Origin: Flavobacterium lipolyticum
Lineage (GTDB): Bacteria > Bacteroidota > Bacteroidia > Flavobacteriales > Flavobacteriaceae
DNA length: 64,000 bases
Assembly: GCF_020905335.1 (NCBI RefSeq)
Contig: NZ_JAJJMN010000001.1
Location: 3,720,001 to 3,784,000 of the forward strand
Direction: 5' to 3'
Both the position numbers and the translations under genes were made by a program. The notes below the pieces were generated by a model that ran no database searches, had not been told where the DNA came from, and saw nothing but the letters and a program-made list of their open reading frames with translations. Shown here piece after piece: positions 18,777 through 27,884 of this stretch (position 1 is its first letter; each line of letters begins with the position of its first letter).

Positions 18777-19404
18777 AATCAATTTTCTTCAACTCCTTAT
18801 AATTTGCATATAACCTGCGCAGCAGCGTTCCGTAAAGCAATCTGTAAATCCCCCAGAAGATTCCGAAAAGAACCAGTACAAGCAGTACCAGTGCGCCGAT
18901 TGAGAACAGCATTGCTTTTCCATTTAAGGCTAATTTTTCTCTAATAATTGCCATATCCGGATTGTAAACGTACCCGATGAAAAAGCTGAGGATAGACGAA
19001 ACGACAAGCATGCCTAAATTGTACCAAACATAATATTGAACCGTTTTTCGGGTTTTTAGTATGCTGCTCATTAGTAGTTTGGTAGAAACAGTAGTAGTTA
19101 TGGTTTTATAGTTTTTATAGAAGAAGTAAATAAAAACAAAAATCACGACATAATTAAAATACATTAAAATGTCCATAAATAAGATAATCTCAGGATGATT
19201 CATCTTTTTTAAATCAGCGTCCACATTTGAAAAGTAATTTGACAAAGTCCAAAACAATACTTCCAAAATGCTGATAATTAAAATCCACTTCACGATTGAA
19301 GACGACTTTTTGTGAATCATTTTGTAGATTTCCTTTTCCGATATTTGTTCAAAAGAATCCGAGTTCTTTTTCCAGTCTTTTTTTAATAAATCCAGTTCTT
19401 TCAT
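18772..19404 (-). CDS. Membrane protein encoded behind an ECF sigma factor (putative anti-sigma)
   Basis: A 210-aa protein with a cytoplasmic N-terminal region (MKELDLLKKDWKKNSDSFEQ) and four predicted membrane segments at about residues 38-56, 75-96, 125-147 and 165-190. It begins 8 nt after the sigma factor gene on the same strand. That position, and the short soluble N-terminus before the membrane part, are typical of anti-sigma or sensor partners, but no recognisable anti-sigma domain is visible. The role is inferred from context. Confidence 0.65.
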   Translation of the reverse strand: MKELDLLKKDWKKNSDSFEQISEKEIYKMIHKKSSSIVKWILIISILEVLFWTLSNYFSNVDADLKKMNHPEIILFMDILMYFNYVVIFVFIYFFYKNYKTITTTVSTKLLMSSILKTRKTVQYYVWYNLGMLVVSSILSFFIGYVYNPDMAIIREKLALNGKAMLFSIGALVLLVLVLFGIFWGIYRLLYGTLLRRLYANYKELKKIDF

Positions 19405-19412
19405 AATAATTT

Positions 19413-19907
19413 TTAAGGATTTAGTATTTTTTTAAGTTTCCCTTTAATTCTGTTCATTTTCACACGAGCATTCACTTCGCTGATTCCTAAGGTTTCTGCT
19501 ATTTCTTGATAATCTTTGTCTTCTAAATACATAAAAACTAATGCTTTTTCGATGTCATTAAGCTGGTAAACCGCTTTGTACATCAATTTAATCTGTTCTT
19601 CTTCTTCATAATTGTAATCAACATCTTTTATAAAATGCTGATGACTTTCATATTCTACGGTTGATACGGTTCGTTTAGTTTTTCGGTATAAGGTAATAGC
19701 GGTGTTTAAGGCAACTCGATACGTCCAGGTCGAAAATTTGCTGTCGCCTCTAAATTTTGGATACGCTTTCCAGAGCTGAATGGTGATTTCCTGAAACAAA
19801 TCTTTGTGAGCATCTTCGCCGGCAGTATATAATCTACATATTTTGTGGATTATATTCTGATTTGCCTGCAATTGCGCAACAAATGACTGTTCTAGATTTT
19901 CGCTCAT
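19413..19907 (-). CDS. ECF RNA polymerase sigma factor
   Basis: A 164-aa sigma-70 family protein with only regions 2 and 4. Region 2 is seen in LFQEITIQLWKAYPKFRGDSKFSTWTYR as overlapping parts, and the region 4 helix-turn-helix in DYQEIAETLGISEVNARVKMNR. It directs RNA polymerase to a small regulon, likely including its own operon. The following gene encodes a four-helix membrane protein, the probable regulator of its activity. Confidence 0.93.
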   Translation of the reverse strand: MSENLEQSFVAQLQANQNIIHKICRLYTAGEDAHKDLFQEITIQLWKAYPKFRGDSKFSTWTYRVALNTAITLYRKTKRTVSTVEYESHQHFIKDVDYNYEEEEQIKLMYKAVYQLNDIEKALVFMYLEDKDYQEIAETLGISEVNARVKMNRIKGKLKKILNP

Positions 19908-20108
19908 AAATGTATTAGTAGTGTTGCAATCTATTTTGTTACAAGGTACTGTTTATTTTTTTTTGGTTGCCACAGATTATAAAGATTTAAATGGATCCTT
20001 GTCTTAAATCTGGGGTTAGGGTTGTCTGGAATTAAGGGCAGCTGAAAAAAGGTTTTTTAATTCCGGTAAACAGTGGCTGCAAACTTTGATATAATTCATG
20101 GTAAAACG

Positions 20109-21170
20109 TTACAATGCTCTGGTTTTGTAGTAATTCACCATCAAATCTACAAATTTACTATAACTCTCCAAGCCGTCTTTCTGATGATTCATTTTTAAAA
20201 AATTATCATAGAAAACGTGAAAACCCTTATCAATAAAAGTATCATATTGTTTCCAGAAATCCTGGCTTTCCTGATAGTTTTTTAGAATTCCCGGATGGAT
20301 TTGTTTTTTTAATTGTTTAAAAATAGTTTCATTTTTAACCTGCCAGATTCCTAAACAATAGCGCAGAGCAAAGCTGTAGCCGGAATATTTATAATACAAA
20401 TTATCATTTTTAACCGAAGCCAGAACCCCAATAAAATTGCACTCACTTTCGCTGGCAAATCCCATTTGATGTGCCATTTCATGACAGGTCGTTACAGGAA
20501 AATTATACAGAGGTAATAAATCATTGACCTGAGCTTCATTAGTGAACGGATTAAGATAACCTCCAAACCCCATATAAGTTAATGGCAGACTAAAGAGCGA
20601 TTTTTTAACGCTGGGAATCTCATAGCTGAAATAGTGGTATTCTTTTGCCAGATTTTCATATCCGTTTAAGTTCATTCTAAAAGCTTCATTTTGAGTGTAT
20701 GGGAAGACAATTTTAGCGCTGTCGTTTTTAGTTATAAGAAGTTGAATTTCGTTTGTTTTTGAGATTAATTTCTTTGTAAAAACTAATAAGTCGGCGTCAC
20801 TATATTCTTTTGTGATTTCCATTTTTTCGAATAGAGGTTCGCGATAATAATTGAAAGCCCAAAGGAGATGGAAAAAAAAGTAAAAAATTGAAATTTTACC
20901 CAGCATCGTTAAAACATGATCTTTCCAATTTGTTTTCCATGTTTTTCTAATCTTCCAAAACCAGCTTATCGCAGATAAAATTAAAATAGCATAAATACAA
21001 TCGCCTACGGAGAATGAAATTTTGCCTAAAAGCATTCTGGAAAAATGTGAGATTCTAACGTATAAGTTATTGCTGTAGAACCCTTCCACAAAATCAGGAA
21101 AGAAGGGGAGAATTTTTAAAAGGATAATCTGAACAACAAGAAATAGGGGTAAGATGTATTTCGATTTCAC
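20109..21170 (-). CDS. DUF3810 family membrane protein with HExxH motif
   Basis: A 353-aa protein with three N-terminal membrane segments (about residues 5-23, 55-72, 88-106) and a large soluble domain holding CHEMAHQMGFASESE. In that motif H230, E231 and H234 form an HExxH zinc site typical of gluzincin peptidases. DUF3810 is conserved in Bacteroidota and its substrate is unknown. The start codon is GTG at 21170. It stands alone. Confidence 0.82.
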   Translation of the reverse strand: MKSKYILPLFLVVQIILLKILPFFPDFVEGFYSNNLYVRISHFSRMLLGKISFSVGDCIYAILILSAISWFWKIRKTWKTNWKDHVLTMLGKISIFYFFFHLLWAFNYYREPLFEKMEITKEYSDADLLVFTKKLISKTNEIQLLITKNDSAKIVFPYTQNEAFRMNLNGYENLAKEYHYFSYEIPSVKKSLFSLPLTYMGFGGYLNPFTNEAQVNDLLPLYNFPVTTCHEMAHQMGFASESECNFIGVLASVKNDNLYYKYSGYSFALRYCLGIWQVKNETIFKQLKKQIHPGILKNYQESQDFWKQYDTFIDKGFHVFYDNFLKMNHQKDGLESYSKFVDLMVNYYKTRAL

Positions 21171-21305
21171 AATTTTAGTTTTGAATTACGTAAATATAAA
21201 TACAATATTAGAACTAAAAAAGAGACGTTTTGCGGAATTTGTTTTTTAGCCATCAGATTAATGCTAATTCGTGAAATTTGTGACGAAAAAAGCATTTAAA
21301 CTTTG

Positions 21306-21313
21306 TAACTTTG
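21306..21313 (+). promoter_or_regulatory. -7 element TAACTTTG of the dipeptidase gene
   Basis: TAnnTTTG match 35 nt upstream of the start at 21349. Confidence 0.6.
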
Positions 21314-21348
21314 GGGCACTTAATTGTTAAACTACAAACAAAAATATA

Positions 21349-22809
21349 ATGAGTCAGGAAATAAGAAATCTGGAACCAAAGGCGCTATGGAATAAGTTTG
21401 CCGATTTAAATGCCGTTCCACGTCCGTCAAAAAAAGAAGAACGTGTAATTGAATTTATGAAAGACTTTGGAAACAGCTTAGGTTTAGAAACTTTTGAAGA
21501 CGAAATTCGAAATGTAATCATCAGAAAACCGGCAACTCCGGGAATGGAAAATCGCAAAGCAATTGTAATGCAGGGGCATTTGGATATGGTGCACCAAAAA
21601 AATGCAGATACTGTTTTTGATTTCGATACTCAGGGAATCGATATGTATGTTGATGGTGACTGGGTTCGTGCGCGTGGTACAACACTTGGTGCGGATAACG
21701 GATTGGGAGTAGCGACAATTATGGCAATTTTAGAAAGCAAAGATATTCCGCATCCGGCAATAGAAGCTTTGTTTACAATTGATGAGGAAACCGGAATGAC
21801 CGGAGCTTTAAATCTTAAAGGAGGTATTTTACAAGGACAGATTCTTTTGAATTTAGATACAGAAGAAGATGATGAGATTGATATCGGCTGTGCTGGAGGA
21901 GTTGATGTAACTGCTACAAGAACTTATAATGAAGAAGAAGTTCCGGAAGGATCAGTAGGGCATATCATTACCGTAAAAGGGCTTAATGGAGGTCATTCAG
22001 GTATGGATATTAATAAAGGATTAGGGAATGCAAATAAGATTATGAACCGTTTGCTGTTTGATGCTTTTGAAAATTTTGGATTGCAGGTAGCGGAGATTAA
22101 TGGAGGAAGTTTAAGAAATGCAATTCCGAGAGAAAGTGTTGCCAAAGTAATTATTTCTGAAATGTTTGATGAGGCGTATATTTTTGATATGCAGGAAATC
22201 ATCAATGATATTAAGACAGAATACAAAACGACTGAACCTAACTTATCTATTGAAATCGTAAAATGCGACTTACCGGAGAAAGTAATGGATTTAGGGGTTC
22301 AGGAAGGTATTATTCGTTCTATTTATGCGGCTCATAACGGAGTATACAGAATGAGTGCCGATATGGACGATTTGGTAGAAACATCAAATAATATTGCGAG
22401 AGTAATTGTAAAAGATGGTGAAATAACCATTGGATGTTTAACACGTTCTTCTGTTGAGACTTCAAAATTTGACTTGGCTAATGCTTTGCGTTCTGCTTTT
22501 GAATTGGTAGGTTGTGAAGTGGAACTTTCGGGTTCTTACCCAGGTTGGACGCCAAACGTAAATTCTGAAATCTTAGATACTTTGGTTGGAATTTATGAGA
22601 AACAAAATAACGAGAAACCTAAAGTAGTAGCTTGTCATGCAGGTTTGGAGTGCGGAATTTTAGGAACAAACTATCCGGATATGGATATGATTTCTTTTGG
22701 CCCGACTATTCACGGGGCGCATTCTCCTGATGAGAGAGCGAGTATTTCATCGGCTCAGAAATACTGGAAATTTGTATTGGAAATCCTTTCGAATATTCCG
22801 GTTAAATAG
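21349..22809 (+). CDS. pepD: Aminoacyl-histidine dipeptidase (M20 family, PepD)
   Basis: Cytosolic zinc dipeptidase of 486 aa (E. coli PepD is 485 aa) that cleaves carnosine-like and other dipeptides. Visible metal-site motifs are MQGHLDMVHQK, GTTLGADNGLG, the catalytic glutamates in FTIDEETGMTGAL, and the C-terminal GPTIHGAHSPDE. The middle (about 180-400) is the dimerisation/lid domain. It has its own promoter and is followed by a 13-bp tandem repeat array. Confidence 0.95.
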   Translation: MSQEIRNLEPKALWNKFADLNAVPRPSKKEERVIEFMKDFGNSLGLETFEDEIRNVIIRKPATPGMENRKAIVMQGHLDMVHQKNADTVFDFDTQGIDMYVDGDWVRARGTTLGADNGLGVATIMAILESKDIPHPAIEALFTIDEETGMTGALNLKGGILQGQILLNLDTEEDDEIDIGCAGGVDVTATRTYNEEEVPEGSVGHIITVKGLNGGHSGMDINKGLGNANKIMNRLLFDAFENFGLQVAEINGGSLRNAIPRESVAKVIISEMFDEAYIFDMQEIINDIKTEYKTTEPNLSIEIVKCDLPEKVMDLGVQEGIIRSIYAAHNGVYRMSADMDDLVETSNNIARVIVKDGEITIGCLTRSSVETSKFDLANALRSAFELVGCEVELSGSYPGWTPNVNSEILDTLVGIYEKQNNEKPKVVACHAGLECGILGTNYPDMDMISFGPTIHGAHSPDERASISSAQKYWKFVLEILSNIPVK

Positions 22810-22824
22810 TAAGTTATAGTTATT

Positions 22825-23053
22825 CAGTCACAGTCTCAGTATTCAGTTTTAAAGAACTGCAAACTGAGACTGCAAACTGAGACTGTAAGCTGAGACTGCA
22901 AACTGAGACTGCAAACTGAGACTGTAAACTGAGACTGCAAACTGAGACTGCAAACTGAGACTGTAAACTGAGACTGTAAACTGAGACTGCAAACTGAGAC
23001 TGCAAACTGAGACTGCAAACTGAGACTGTAAACTGTGACTGCAAACTGCGACT
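22825..23053. repeat. CAGTCTCAG-family element expanded to fifteen 13-bp tandem units
   Basis: Fifteen near-identical 13-bp units GCAAACTGAGACT (some GTAAACTGAGACT) run from 22859 to 23053. They are preceded at 22825-22851 by the inverse sequence CAGTCACAGTCTCAGTATTC, so the array is one expanded arm of the hairpin element seen elsewhere in the window. It lies between the convergent ends of pepD and a 36-aa gene. The open frames across it are repeat artefacts. Confidence 0.9.
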
Positions 23054-23058
23054 AAAAA

Positions 23059-23169
23059 TTAATCTCGCTTAGGCGAATTTTTCTTTTCCCTTTTTTCTTC
23101 TTTCTTTTCTTTAGCCGTTTTTAGCGGTTCTTTTTTTGCTGTTTTCTTAGCATCCTGACCTTTTGACAT
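23059..23169 (-). CDS. 36-aa lysine-rich small protein
   Basis: ATG at 23169 opens MSKGQDAKKTAKKEPLKTAK and ends in SPKRD. It is extremely basic, with about 40 percent Lys and Arg and no hydrophobic core. It is likely disordered and could bind nucleic acid or ribosomes, but this is inference. I have seen similar KGQ..KK...PLKT.KEK peptides in flavobacterial genomes, which favours a real gene over a chance frame. Confidence 0.6.
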   Translation of the reverse strand: MSKGQDAKKTAKKEPLKTAKEKKEEKREKKNSPKRD

Positions 23170-23232
23170 AATTTTCTGTTTTAGTTATTTGATTGATACA
23201 TTGATAAAAGTAAGAACTATTTTTATTATTTA

Positions 23233-24543
23233 TTAGTTGTTTTGCTGATATACTTCAACAGAGTCTTTGGTAAGTCTTTCTTTTAGCCACAATTTCATTT
23301 TCTGTTTGGTATCTGAGTCCATTTTTTTCTTGCTTTGAAAAAGAACTACAGGGATTATTTTCGATTTATTGGGTTCTTCTTCAAAATTGTAATTGCCAAT
23401 TTTTAAAGACGTAACAGCGGGGAAAAGTATTTTTGCTTCGTTGTTAATCTGTGTAGTGTTGAATTGGTATTGTGCCAATTGATTTCGAAGACTATTGATC
23501 AAGATGTCTTTTTGATCGACCACACTTTGATTGCTGTTAATTTGATTCATGATGTCTTTTCTTAGATTGACAGTGTCTTGTCTGATAATCAATTTAGTGT
23601 TTGGAAGATCATATTCGGCTAATTTTTTATTAAGATCGATGATTTCATTATCGGTGAATTTTTTGGCTAAAAAAGCCAGCTCAATTCTTTTAGGAGCTGT
23701 GCTGTATTTGATTTTTTTATAAATAATAGGATAGTCCTTATCGAGGAATTCCTTTTGTATAAAAAACTCGGTTCTGGAAGTGTAGCTTTTTTGAACATAC
23801 AATTGATAAGCAAAATAGATGCTAGGTACAATTAATAGTGAAATGAGTAGTGTAATACCATATTTTACTCTCTTTTGCTGTTGTAGATCCAGTTGTTTTG
23901 TAACGGGATAATTTAAGAACTTTACAATCACAAAAGTGGCAATGCAAATGAATACGCAGTTGATGGTGTAGAGGTAAAGGGCACCAAAAAAGTACGCATA
24001 ATTTCCAAGTGCCAGTCCGTAACCGGCTGTACAAAGTGGTGGCATAAGGGCTGTCGCAATTGCTACACCCGGAATTGGATTTCCTTTTTCTACTCTGGTT
24101 ACGGCAATTACACCTACTAAACCACCAAAAAAGGCGATAAGAATGTCATAGATATTTGGAGAAGTTCTGGCTAGTAATTCGGATTGTGCTTCTTTAAATG
24201 GACTAATATAGAAATAAATAGCCGAAGTGGTTAAACTTACAACTGTTGCAATCAGCAGATTTTTCATTGACTTTTTCAGGAGTTCAAAATCATACATTCC
24301 CAAACCAAAACCGGCACCAACAATAGGCCCCATTAAAGGCGAAATAAGCATGGCGCCAATGATAACCGCTGTAGAGTTAACATTTAGTCCCACAGAGGCA
24401 ATAATAATGGCGCAGGCAAGAATCCAGATGTTGGATCCTCTAAAAGAAACCGCGCCGGTTATGTTTTCGATTACCGATTTTTTATTTTCTTCTCCTTTCT
24501 GAAGATCGATAAAATTTAAAATTTTCTGGGTAATATCTGTCAT
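23233..24543 (-). CDS. DUF389 / TIGR00341-type membrane protein
   Basis: A 436-aa integral membrane protein. A short N-terminal region (MTDITQKILNFIDLQKG) precedes several helices between about residues 40 and 260, including INSTAVIIGAMLISPLMGP-like and ATALMPPLCTAGYGLALGN segments characteristic of DUF389. A soluble C-terminal part (about 265-436) ends in a Lys-rich tail. Function unknown. I start at ATG 24543; the longer frame from 24630 adds an unconserved hydrophobic stretch. Confidence 0.85.
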   Translation of the reverse strand: MTDITQKILNFIDLQKGEENKKSVIENITGAVSFRGSNIWILACAIIIASVGLNVNSTAVIIGAMLISPLMGPIVGAGFGLGMYDFELLKKSMKNLLIATVVSLTTSAIYFYISPFKEAQSELLARTSPNIYDILIAFFGGLVGVIAVTRVEKGNPIPGVAIATALMPPLCTAGYGLALGNYAYFFGALYLYTINCVFICIATFVIVKFLNYPVTKQLDLQQQKRVKYGITLLISLLIVPSIYFAYQLYVQKSYTSRTEFFIQKEFLDKDYPIIYKKIKYSTAPKRIELAFLAKKFTDNEIIDLNKKLAEYDLPNTKLIIRQDTVNLRKDIMNQINSNQSVVDQKDILINSLRNQLAQYQFNTTQINNEAKILFPAVTSLKIGNYNFEEEPNKSKIIPVVLFQSKKKMDSDTKQKMKLWLKERLTKDSVEVYQQNN

Positions 24544-24680
24544 GGTATTCACGGTATTATTTGATGTAAACGGGATCCTTAATAGTAGTAGAATGTCCAA
24601 TTTACTCAAAAAAACAATGAAAACCTTCAATTATTTGAAGAAACTACGGTTGGCAAAGTTATTTGACCCGATTATAGAAT

Positions 24681-24713
24681 AAAAAAATCCCCAATTTTTA
24701 AAATTGAGGATTT
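24681..24713 (-). terminator. Terminator of the CarboxypepD_reg gene
   Basis: An AT-rich hairpin (AAATCCCCAATTTT paired with AAAATTGAGGATTT) with T tracts on both sides, just past the stop at 24741. Confidence 0.65.
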
Positions 24714-24740
24714 GGTATATTTTAAGCTAAGAGTAATTTT

Positions 24741-25514
24741 TTAATTCCTTTTTAATACTTTATATTGTTCGTAACATCCGCTAATAGCATCCATAATCTG
24801 TAAATCATTTGCTGTTTGTATAAAGGAATCTGAATAGTTACAGCGTTGTAGAATTTCGGGGATTTCGTCTTTGCTGATTCCTAAAAGTACAGAGACGGTT
24901 TCACGATCAAATTTTGATTCTAGCAGCGTACGAACGGTATCGTCCTTTCGCATTTCCTTCAGCTTCTTGAGCTCTTTCGCATTTTTACCAAAAAAATTGT
25001 AGAGCATGTCGGCGGGGTTGAAGATAGAGCCCAATACTTTGCCGAAGGCATTTGGAGAATATTCACCAGCTTCATATCCCTGTGTAAGACCGGAAATGCT
25101 ATAACGGTAATTTTCTTTGGTTGGAATTAATTTTGAATCGACTTCAAGGTAACCGGTTAAATTAAAAGGAGCAATAATTACTTCTTCCAGGGCAATTGCT
25201 TTTTCGGTAAGCTGAATTCGGGTTACTTTATTTTTAATCCAGTCATTGGTTACTCGGACTCTTAAAGACTGAAAACCTAAAATCGAGAAGTGAATAGTGT
25301 CGTTAAGCTGAACATCAATTTCAAAATACCCTTTAGCATCAGATTTTGCACCACGTACTTTGTTTGTGTTGATGATATTTACATTAGAAAGAGGTTGTTT
25401 GCTATTATCGTTGATAATGTAGCCTGAAACTCTTTGTGGAACGGCAGACTCAGTGTCCTGCGCAAAACCGATGGCTGATAATAGTGTGAAAAAGAAAACT
25501 GCGAAATATTTCAT
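24741..25514 (-). CDS. Exported protein with carboxypeptidase-regulatory-like domain
   Basis: A 257-aa protein with a signal peptide (MKYFAVFFFTLLSAIGFAQ) and an N-terminal CarboxypepD_reg-like beta-sandwich (about residues 28-115: VSGYIINDNSKQPLSNVNI ... GYFEIDVQLNDTIHFSILG). This domain is common at the start of TonB-dependent receptors. Here it is followed by an all-alpha C-terminal region (KELKKLKEMRKDD...) of unknown role, with no barrel. Periplasmic or outer-membrane location is expected. Confidence 0.8.
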   Translation of the reverse strand: MKYFAVFFFTLLSAIGFAQDTESAVPQRVSGYIINDNSKQPLSNVNIINTNKVRGAKSDAKGYFEIDVQLNDTIHFSILGFQSLRVRVTNDWIKNKVTRIQLTEKAIALEEVIIAPFNLTGYLEVDSKLIPTKENYRYSISGLTQGYEAGEYSPNAFGKVLGSIFNPADMLYNFFGKNAKELKKLKEMRKDDTVRTLLESKFDRETVSVLLGISKDEIPEILQRCNYSDSFIQTANDLQIMDAISGCYEQYKVLKRN

Positions 25515-25700
25515 ATCCTGATTTAAAGTTCTAAAAGTAGTAAATCACGATTAAATATTTTGTAGTCTTCGAATATAATTATAAGAAAATTAACAAAGGC
25601 AACGGTGTGACTTTGGTATTTAAATAAAAAGGGATAGGGAAGATTAGATTACATGGTTAAGGGTGGCAAAACTCATCTGTAGAGAGGCAGGATTTAATAA

Positions 25701-25743
25701 AAAAAATCCCAAATTCCAATGATGTTCGGAATTTGGGATTTTG
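25701..25743 (-). terminator. Terminator of the DEAD-box helicase gene
   Basis: A long hairpin (AAATCCCAAATTCC paired with GGAATTTGGGATTT) with A and T runs flanking it, 20 nt past the stop. Confidence 0.8.
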
Positions 25744-25763
25744 TATTTTAAGATATTAAAGTA

Positions 25764-27680
25764 TTAATCTCTTCTTGGTCTTCTTGGTCTTGAAGAATCA
25801 CCAAAGCTTTCAGAGCGTCTTGGAGCTCTGTCTGAACTTCCTTCGCTTCTTGGAGCTGAGCTTCTGAAACCACCTTCTCTTCTTGGGCCAGATGAATTTC
25901 TGTCGCTTCTGAAACCACCTTCTCTTGGAGCAGAGTTTCTGTCACTTCTAAAGCCACCGCCTCCAGAACCTTCACGTCTTGGGCCAAAACCTCCAGAACC
26001 TTCGCGTCTTGGTCCAGAACTACGTCCACCACCACTTCGTCCGTTATGATCACGTCTTCCGCCACCGTCATTTTTAGAAATCTCAACATTAATACGACGT
26101 CCTTCTAATTGTACGTTGTTTAATACTTCCATTACTTTATCAGTATGCTCAGGATCAGTGTTAAAGAAAGAGAAACCTTCTTTTACATCAACTTTGAAAA
26201 CATCATCACGACCTAGGTCTAATGTTTCTTTCAGGTAATCTTTAAGGGTCATCCAATCGAAGTTGTCTCTTGAACCGATGTTTACAAAATAACGAACAGC
26301 TCCGTTGTTGTTGAATTCTCTTGGTTCAGAGTCGTTTCTTTCGCGTCTTTCACCTGATTGAGTTGAAATGTCTCTGTTCTTTTTGTAATAAGCGATGAAA
26401 CGGTTAAATTCTACCGATACCATTTTCTTAATCAATTCTTCTTTAGATAAACCTTCAAGAACATTATTGATTGCTGGTAAATAGTTGTCAATTTCGTGAT
26501 CAACTTCAGTATCTTTAATTTTGTTTGCTAAGTGTAATAATTGAATTTCGCAGATTTCGATTCCGGATGGAATAGATTTCTCTTCGAATTTTTGTTTGAT
26601 GATTCTCTCGATAGAAGAAATTTTACGCAACTCACTTTTTGTAACAATTACAATAGAAGTTCCTAATTTTCCAGCTCTACCGGTACGACCTGAACGGTGG
26701 TTGTACGTTTCGATTTCATCAGGTAATTGGTAGTTCACAACGTGTGTTACGTTATCAACATCGATACCACGTGCAGCAACGTCAGTAGCAACAAGCATCT
26801 GAATTTGTCTTCCACGGAACGATTTCATTACACCGTCACGTTGTGCCTGAGATAAATCCCCGTGCAACGCAGCAGCGCTATATCCATCTTCAATTAATTT
26901 TTCGGCTACAGCCTGAGTATCTCTTTTAGTACGACAGAAAACCACAGAAAAAATGTCCGGGTTAGCATCGGCTAAACGTTTTAAAGCTTCGTAACGGTCA
27001 CGTGCATTTACTAAGTAAAATTCGTGAGAAACTGTTGCAGAACCTGAATTTTTAGTTCCAACTGTAATTTCTAATGGTTCGCTCATGAATTGTTTTGCAA
27101 TTCTGGCAACCTCTTGTGGCATTGTTGCAGAGAACAACCATGTGCTTTTTTCGTCTGGAGTATCTGATAAAATAGAGCAGATATCGTCATAAAATCCCAT
27201 GTTTAACATTTCGTCAGCCTCATCAAGCACACAGTAATCTATGTTTTTAATGTTAACCAATCCTCTGTTAATCATGTCTTGCATTCTTCCCGGAGTAGCC
27301 ACAATAATTTGTGCTCCTCTTTTTATTTCTCTTGCTTGCTCTGTAATACTAGCCCCGCCGTAAACTGCTACAACATTAATACCTTTCTCGTATTTTGCGT
27401 AGTTTTTAAGTTCGTTGGTAATCTGTAAACAAAGTTCTCGTGTTGGCGATAAAACTAATGCTTGTGTGTTTCTATTGTCAGCATCAATCTTTTGAATTAG
27501 CGGAAAACCGAAAGCTGCCGTTTTCCCTGTCCCTGTCTGAGCCAACGCAACCATATCTGTGTCTTTTTCCAATAATAGGGGAATCGCCTTTTCCTGTACC
27601 TCTGACGGATTTTCAAATCCTAGATCTAAAATCGCCTTCAGTAACGATTCATTCAATCCTAATTGTTCAAATTTATTCAT
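25764..27680 (-). CDS. DEAD-box RNA helicase with DbpA-type domain and RG-rich tail
   Basis: A 638-aa ATP-dependent RNA helicase (CsdA/DeaD type), probably acting in ribosome assembly or cold adaptation. Motifs in order: AQTGTGKT (I), PTRELCLQ (Ia), DEAD in VLDEADEMLN (II), SAT (III), and HRSGRTGRAG (VI). A DbpA-like RNA-binding domain spans about residues 460-545. The last 90 residues are Arg/Gly/Ser-rich repeats (GPRREGSGG, GGFRSDRNS) encoded by internally repeated DNA. I start at ATG 27680 (MNKFEQLGLN), the family-typical N-terminus. A 113-codon frame opposite the repeats is an artefact of biased codons. Confidence 0.93.
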   Translation of the reverse strand: MNKFEQLGLNESLLKAILDLGFENPSEVQEKAIPLLLEKDTDMVALAQTGTGKTAAFGFPLIQKIDADNRNTQALVLSPTRELCLQITNELKNYAKYEKGINVVAVYGGASITEQAREIKRGAQIIVATPGRMQDMINRGLVNIKNIDYCVLDEADEMLNMGFYDDICSILSDTPDEKSTWLFSATMPQEVARIAKQFMSEPLEITVGTKNSGSATVSHEFYLVNARDRYEALKRLADANPDIFSVVFCRTKRDTQAVAEKLIEDGYSAAALHGDLSQAQRDGVMKSFRGRQIQMLVATDVAARGIDVDNVTHVVNYQLPDEIETYNHRSGRTGRAGKLGTSIVIVTKSELRKISSIERIIKQKFEEKSIPSGIEICEIQLLHLANKIKDTEVDHEIDNYLPAINNVLEGLSKEELIKKMVSVEFNRFIAYYKKNRDISTQSGERRERNDSEPREFNNNGAVRYFVNIGSRDNFDWMTLKDYLKETLDLGRDDVFKVDVKEGFSFFNTDPEHTDKVMEVLNNVQLEGRRINVEISKNDGGGRRDHNGRSGGGRSSGPRREGSGGFGPRREGSGGGGFRSDRNSAPREGGFRSDRNSSGPRREGGFRSSAPRSEGSSDRAPRRSESFGDSSRPRRPRRD

Positions 27681-27884
27681 ATGTGTATTTAAAATAGGGT
27701 GCAAAATTACTGTTAATTATTCAGATAAACTAATGCTCTTTTAAGAATTATGTATTTGTTATGATTTGATTATCAAAAAGTTATGTTTAGTGTAAAATCA
27801 TTTTTACCAGAAATAGAATAATTCTTCAAAAAAAAACGTCACGAAATATCAATTTTGTACTCTAAAATGTTGTATTTTAAACAA

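Noticed and set aside
22820..23044. Open frames of 60-74 aa across the 13-bp repeats
   Set aside because: They encode only QSQFAVSVCSL-type repeats of the DNA array, in more than one frame, with no start context.
22859..23053. CRISPR-like array
   Set aside because: Units are contiguous 13-mers without unique spacers, and no cas genes are near.
25748..26089. 113-aa frame overlapping the helicase C-terminal repeats
   Set aside because: It is an alternate frame of the Arg/Gly-coding repeats. The sequence (EVVVDVVLDQDAKVLEV) is low-complexity and overlaps a clear domain.
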